Below are positions 62,590 to 64,000 of a stretch of DNA of 64,000 bases, in pieces (positions within the stretch are counted from its first letter, which is position 1; each line of letters begins with the position of its first letter). The translations under genes were made by a program, and so were the position numbers. The stretch spans positions 2,418,001 through 2,482,000 of the forward strand of contig NZ_CP102293.1 in assembly GCF_025152575.1 (NCBI RefSeq), written 5' to 3'. This DNA is from Subdoligranulum variabile (GTDB lineage Bacteria; Bacillota; Clostridia; Oscillospirales; Ruminococcaceae). The notes beneath the pieces were generated by a model. It made no database searches, was not told the origin of the DNA, and saw nothing but the letters and a program-made list of their open reading frames with translations.

Positions 62590-62811
62590 ATGTCCATGTT
62601 CAAAAAGATTCTGTTGCTGCTCGCCATTGTGGGCGGCATCAACTGGGGTATCTACGGCATCTGGGGCTTCAACGCCGTGGGCTGGCTCACCGGCGGCAGC
62701 CTGAACTGGCTGGCCCGCACCATCTTCATTGTGGTCGGTGTAGCGGCGCTCTGCCTGGTGCCCAGCCTTTTTATGGGCGACGAACCCCAGGCGCAGCCTC
62801 ATACCCATTGA
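62590..62811 (+). CDS. DUF378 small membrane protein
   Basis: 73-residue protein with two membrane helices (about 4-28 and 40-60) and the DUF378 pattern LLAIVGGINWGIYGIWGFNAV, then RTIFIVVGVAALCLV. Its tail is histidine-containing (PQAQPHTH). The ATG at 62590 has AAAGGAGGG ahead. Chromosomal, beyond the element end. Function of DUF378 is unknown. Confidence 0.85.
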   Translation: MSMFKKILLLLAIVGGINWGIYGIWGFNAVGWLTGGSLNWLARTIFIVVGVAALCLVPSLFMGDEPQAQPHTH

Positions 62812-62835
62812 AAAAGGCGGGCAATAGCCCGCCTT
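62811..62835 (-). terminator. Terminator of the rodA-like gene
   Basis: AAGGCGGGC (62814-62822) pairs with GCCCGCCTT (62827-62835). On the minus strand the stem is followed by five T, so it closes the rodA-like transcript. Confidence 0.8.
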
Positions 62836-62842
62836 ACATAGT

Positions 62843-64000
62843 TTACAGTACCGGTCCCGCCTGCAGATGACTGCTGCGGGCATGCATGCCCACGCTGAGC
62901 ACCAATCCCACACAGAAGTACATCATGACCACGCTGGAACCGCCCGCCGAGAAAAAGGGCAGCGTCACACCAATGACCGGCAACACCTGCAGATTCATGC
63001 CCAGGTTGATGACGCTCTGCACAAACAGGGCGGCAAAAATGCCCACACAGATATAACGCCCCAGAGCGTCGGCGCTGCGCAGTGCCGTCTGCAGGGTGCG
63101 CAGGCAGAGGGCGAACAGCAGAATCAGGGCCGCTGCCGCTCCCAGAAATCCCAGCACATTGGCCAGATAGGCGAAGATGAAGTCGTTCCAGGCATTGGGC
63201 ACGAAGATGTGGTCGCCGCTGAACAGGCCCTGCCCGGTCAGGCCGCCGGTGCCGATGGCCATGGCGCCTTTGTTCTGCTGGTAGGTGATATCGGACAGCG
63301 CAGGATCTTCCGGCGTCAGGATCGCCATGATCCGCTGGAACTGATAGCCTTTGAGCAGGTCGGGCTTGAGCATCAGCAGGGCGCCGCCGCCCGCAATCCC
63401 GGCGGCCAGTACGCCGCCCACCAGCCAGTGGGAAAGCCCGCCGGCGTAAAGCATCACCAGGCCGATGCCCAAAAAGACCAGTGCTGTTCCGTCGTCGCCC
63501 TGGATATGGATGAGGAAGGGCGGAACGATCATGTGCACCAGCAGCAAAAACAGATTCTTCGGCCGGTTGACCTGCCCCCGCAGTTGGCTCAGATGGAGGG
63601 CCAGGGTCAGGATGAAGCTGATCTTGGCCAGTTCCGCGGGCTGAAAGGTCATGCCGCCCACGCGGTACCAGCTGTAGTTGGAGGTGCCGCCGGCGTCGTA
63701 GCCGATGGTCAGCACGCCGAAGTTTACATTGTGGAAAAACAGGGTGGGCAGGACCAGGCCCCAGGCCACGGTGGCGTGCAGCGGCCAGGCACGTGCCAGG
63801 GCGCGGTAATCTACGGTGGAGAAGACGATGGCCAGCATCACCCCCAGCAGACTGGCGATGACCTGCACCGATGCCTTGTTGTTGGAGCCCAGCTGGCTGT
63901 ACCCCAGCGAGACCAGCACCACAACGCTGAGTGCCGAGCACAGCACGCACAGGGCGAGATAAAGCACATCCACGCGGTGCAGATATCGGCGGATCAGTGG
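62843..64000 (-). CDS. rodA: RodA/FtsW-family lipid II polymerase, 5'-partial
   Basis: SEDS-family membrane glycosyltransferase that polymerises lipid II during cell elongation or division. The frame is still open at the window edge (LIRRYLHRVDVLYLALCVLC), so the start is outside; the GTG at 63973 is internal. Ten membrane helices are expected. Family motifs visible are YSWYRVGGMTFQPAELAKIS (conserved Trp-Tyr-Arg and PaE-type segment), HIQGDDGTALVFLGIGLVML and FPFFSAGGSSV-type LPFFSAGGSSVVMMYFCVGL near the end. RodA fits better than FtsW by the short loops, but the choice is not certain. Chromosomal gene. Confidence 0.9.
   Translation of the reverse strand, partial: PLIRRYLHRVDVLYLALCVLCSALSVVVLVSLGYSQLGSNNKASVQVIASLLGVMLAIVFSTVDYRALARAWPLHATVAWGLVLPTLFFHNVNFGVLTIGYDAGGTSNYSWYRVGGMTFQPAELAKISFILTLALHLSQLRGQVNRPKNLFLLLVHMIVPPFLIHIQGDDGTALVFLGIGLVMLYAGGLSHWLVGGVLAAGIAGGGALLMLKPDLLKGYQFQRIMAILTPEDPALSDITYQQNKGAMAIGTGGLTGQGLFSGDHIFVPNAWNDFIFAYLANVLGFLGAAAALILLFALCLRTLQTALRSADALGRYICVGIFAALFVQSVINLGMNLQVLPVIGVTLPFFSAGGSSVVMMYFCVGLVLSVGMHARSSHLQAGPVL

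Overview
This window is a mosaic of mobile DNA that ends in a chromosome, most likely from a gut member of the Clostridia (Oscillospiraceae, for example a Faecalibacterium or Gemmiger relative). The grounds are the conjugation gene families (CD1115-type VirD4, PcfB, Maff2, CD1845, DUF3848/3849), tet(W), and the GC-rich flanking genes. About 61.8 kb is integrative element. The last 1.6 kb is chromosome, and the border is the 3' half of a tRNA-Leu gene at 62343-62395. No CRISPR array or rRNA was seen.

Layout. 1-10407 (+, GC-rich) is the distal half of an ICE: helicase/methylase (5' end missing), DUF3848/3849, MobC, two small proteins, an AbiE toxin-antitoxin operon with a third zinc-ribbon gene, and a MobP-type relaxase. 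10600-17023 (+, AT-rich) is an ECF-sigma/DUF4367 pair followed by six exported proteins, one a papain-like protease; an IS110 element interrupts it. 17388-23832 is a VanZ-RDD protein and a two-component system (both -) facing a lantibiotic-immunity-type ABC operon (+). 24967-33649 is a second two-component system with two tandem copies of a BceAB/MacB-like exporter and a peptidoglycan glycosyltransferase. 35029-42782 is an ECF importer, an AraC regulator, two fused ABC half-transporters and a DtxR-like regulator, probably for a metal-chelate substrate. 43737-49962 is an XRE regulator, DUF6870 and three tandem large serine recombinases. 49935-53044 (-) is the remnant of a Tn916/Tn1549-like element (truncated integrase, MobC, HTH, sigma). 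53216-55953 (-) is a methyltransferase and tet(W) with its leader. 56593-62022 (-) is the proximal half of an ICE: truncated Maff2, VirD4, PcfB, ParB, ParA and a xis-like protein, reading away from the tRNA.

The most unusual structure is a cassette of about 0.9 kb present three times in direct orientation (about 23847-24776, 33683-34607 and 42800-43737). Each consists of a roughly 440-nt leader rich in hairpins, a 141-residue sigma-like protein and a terminator, and each sits 15-35 bp after the last gene of a cargo block. The coding parts of the second and third copies look identical. The leader contains repeated complementary arms that allow mutually exclusive hairpins. The cassette may be the joint along which cargo was gained, or a regulator of it.

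The left ICE half (+) and the right ICE half (-) point towards each other, so they are not colinear parts of one simple element. The window therefore records either two elements or an inversion, with later insertions of the recombinase block and tet(W). Several genes are cut at joints: the integrase, maff2, an XRE remnant and a tnpV remnant.
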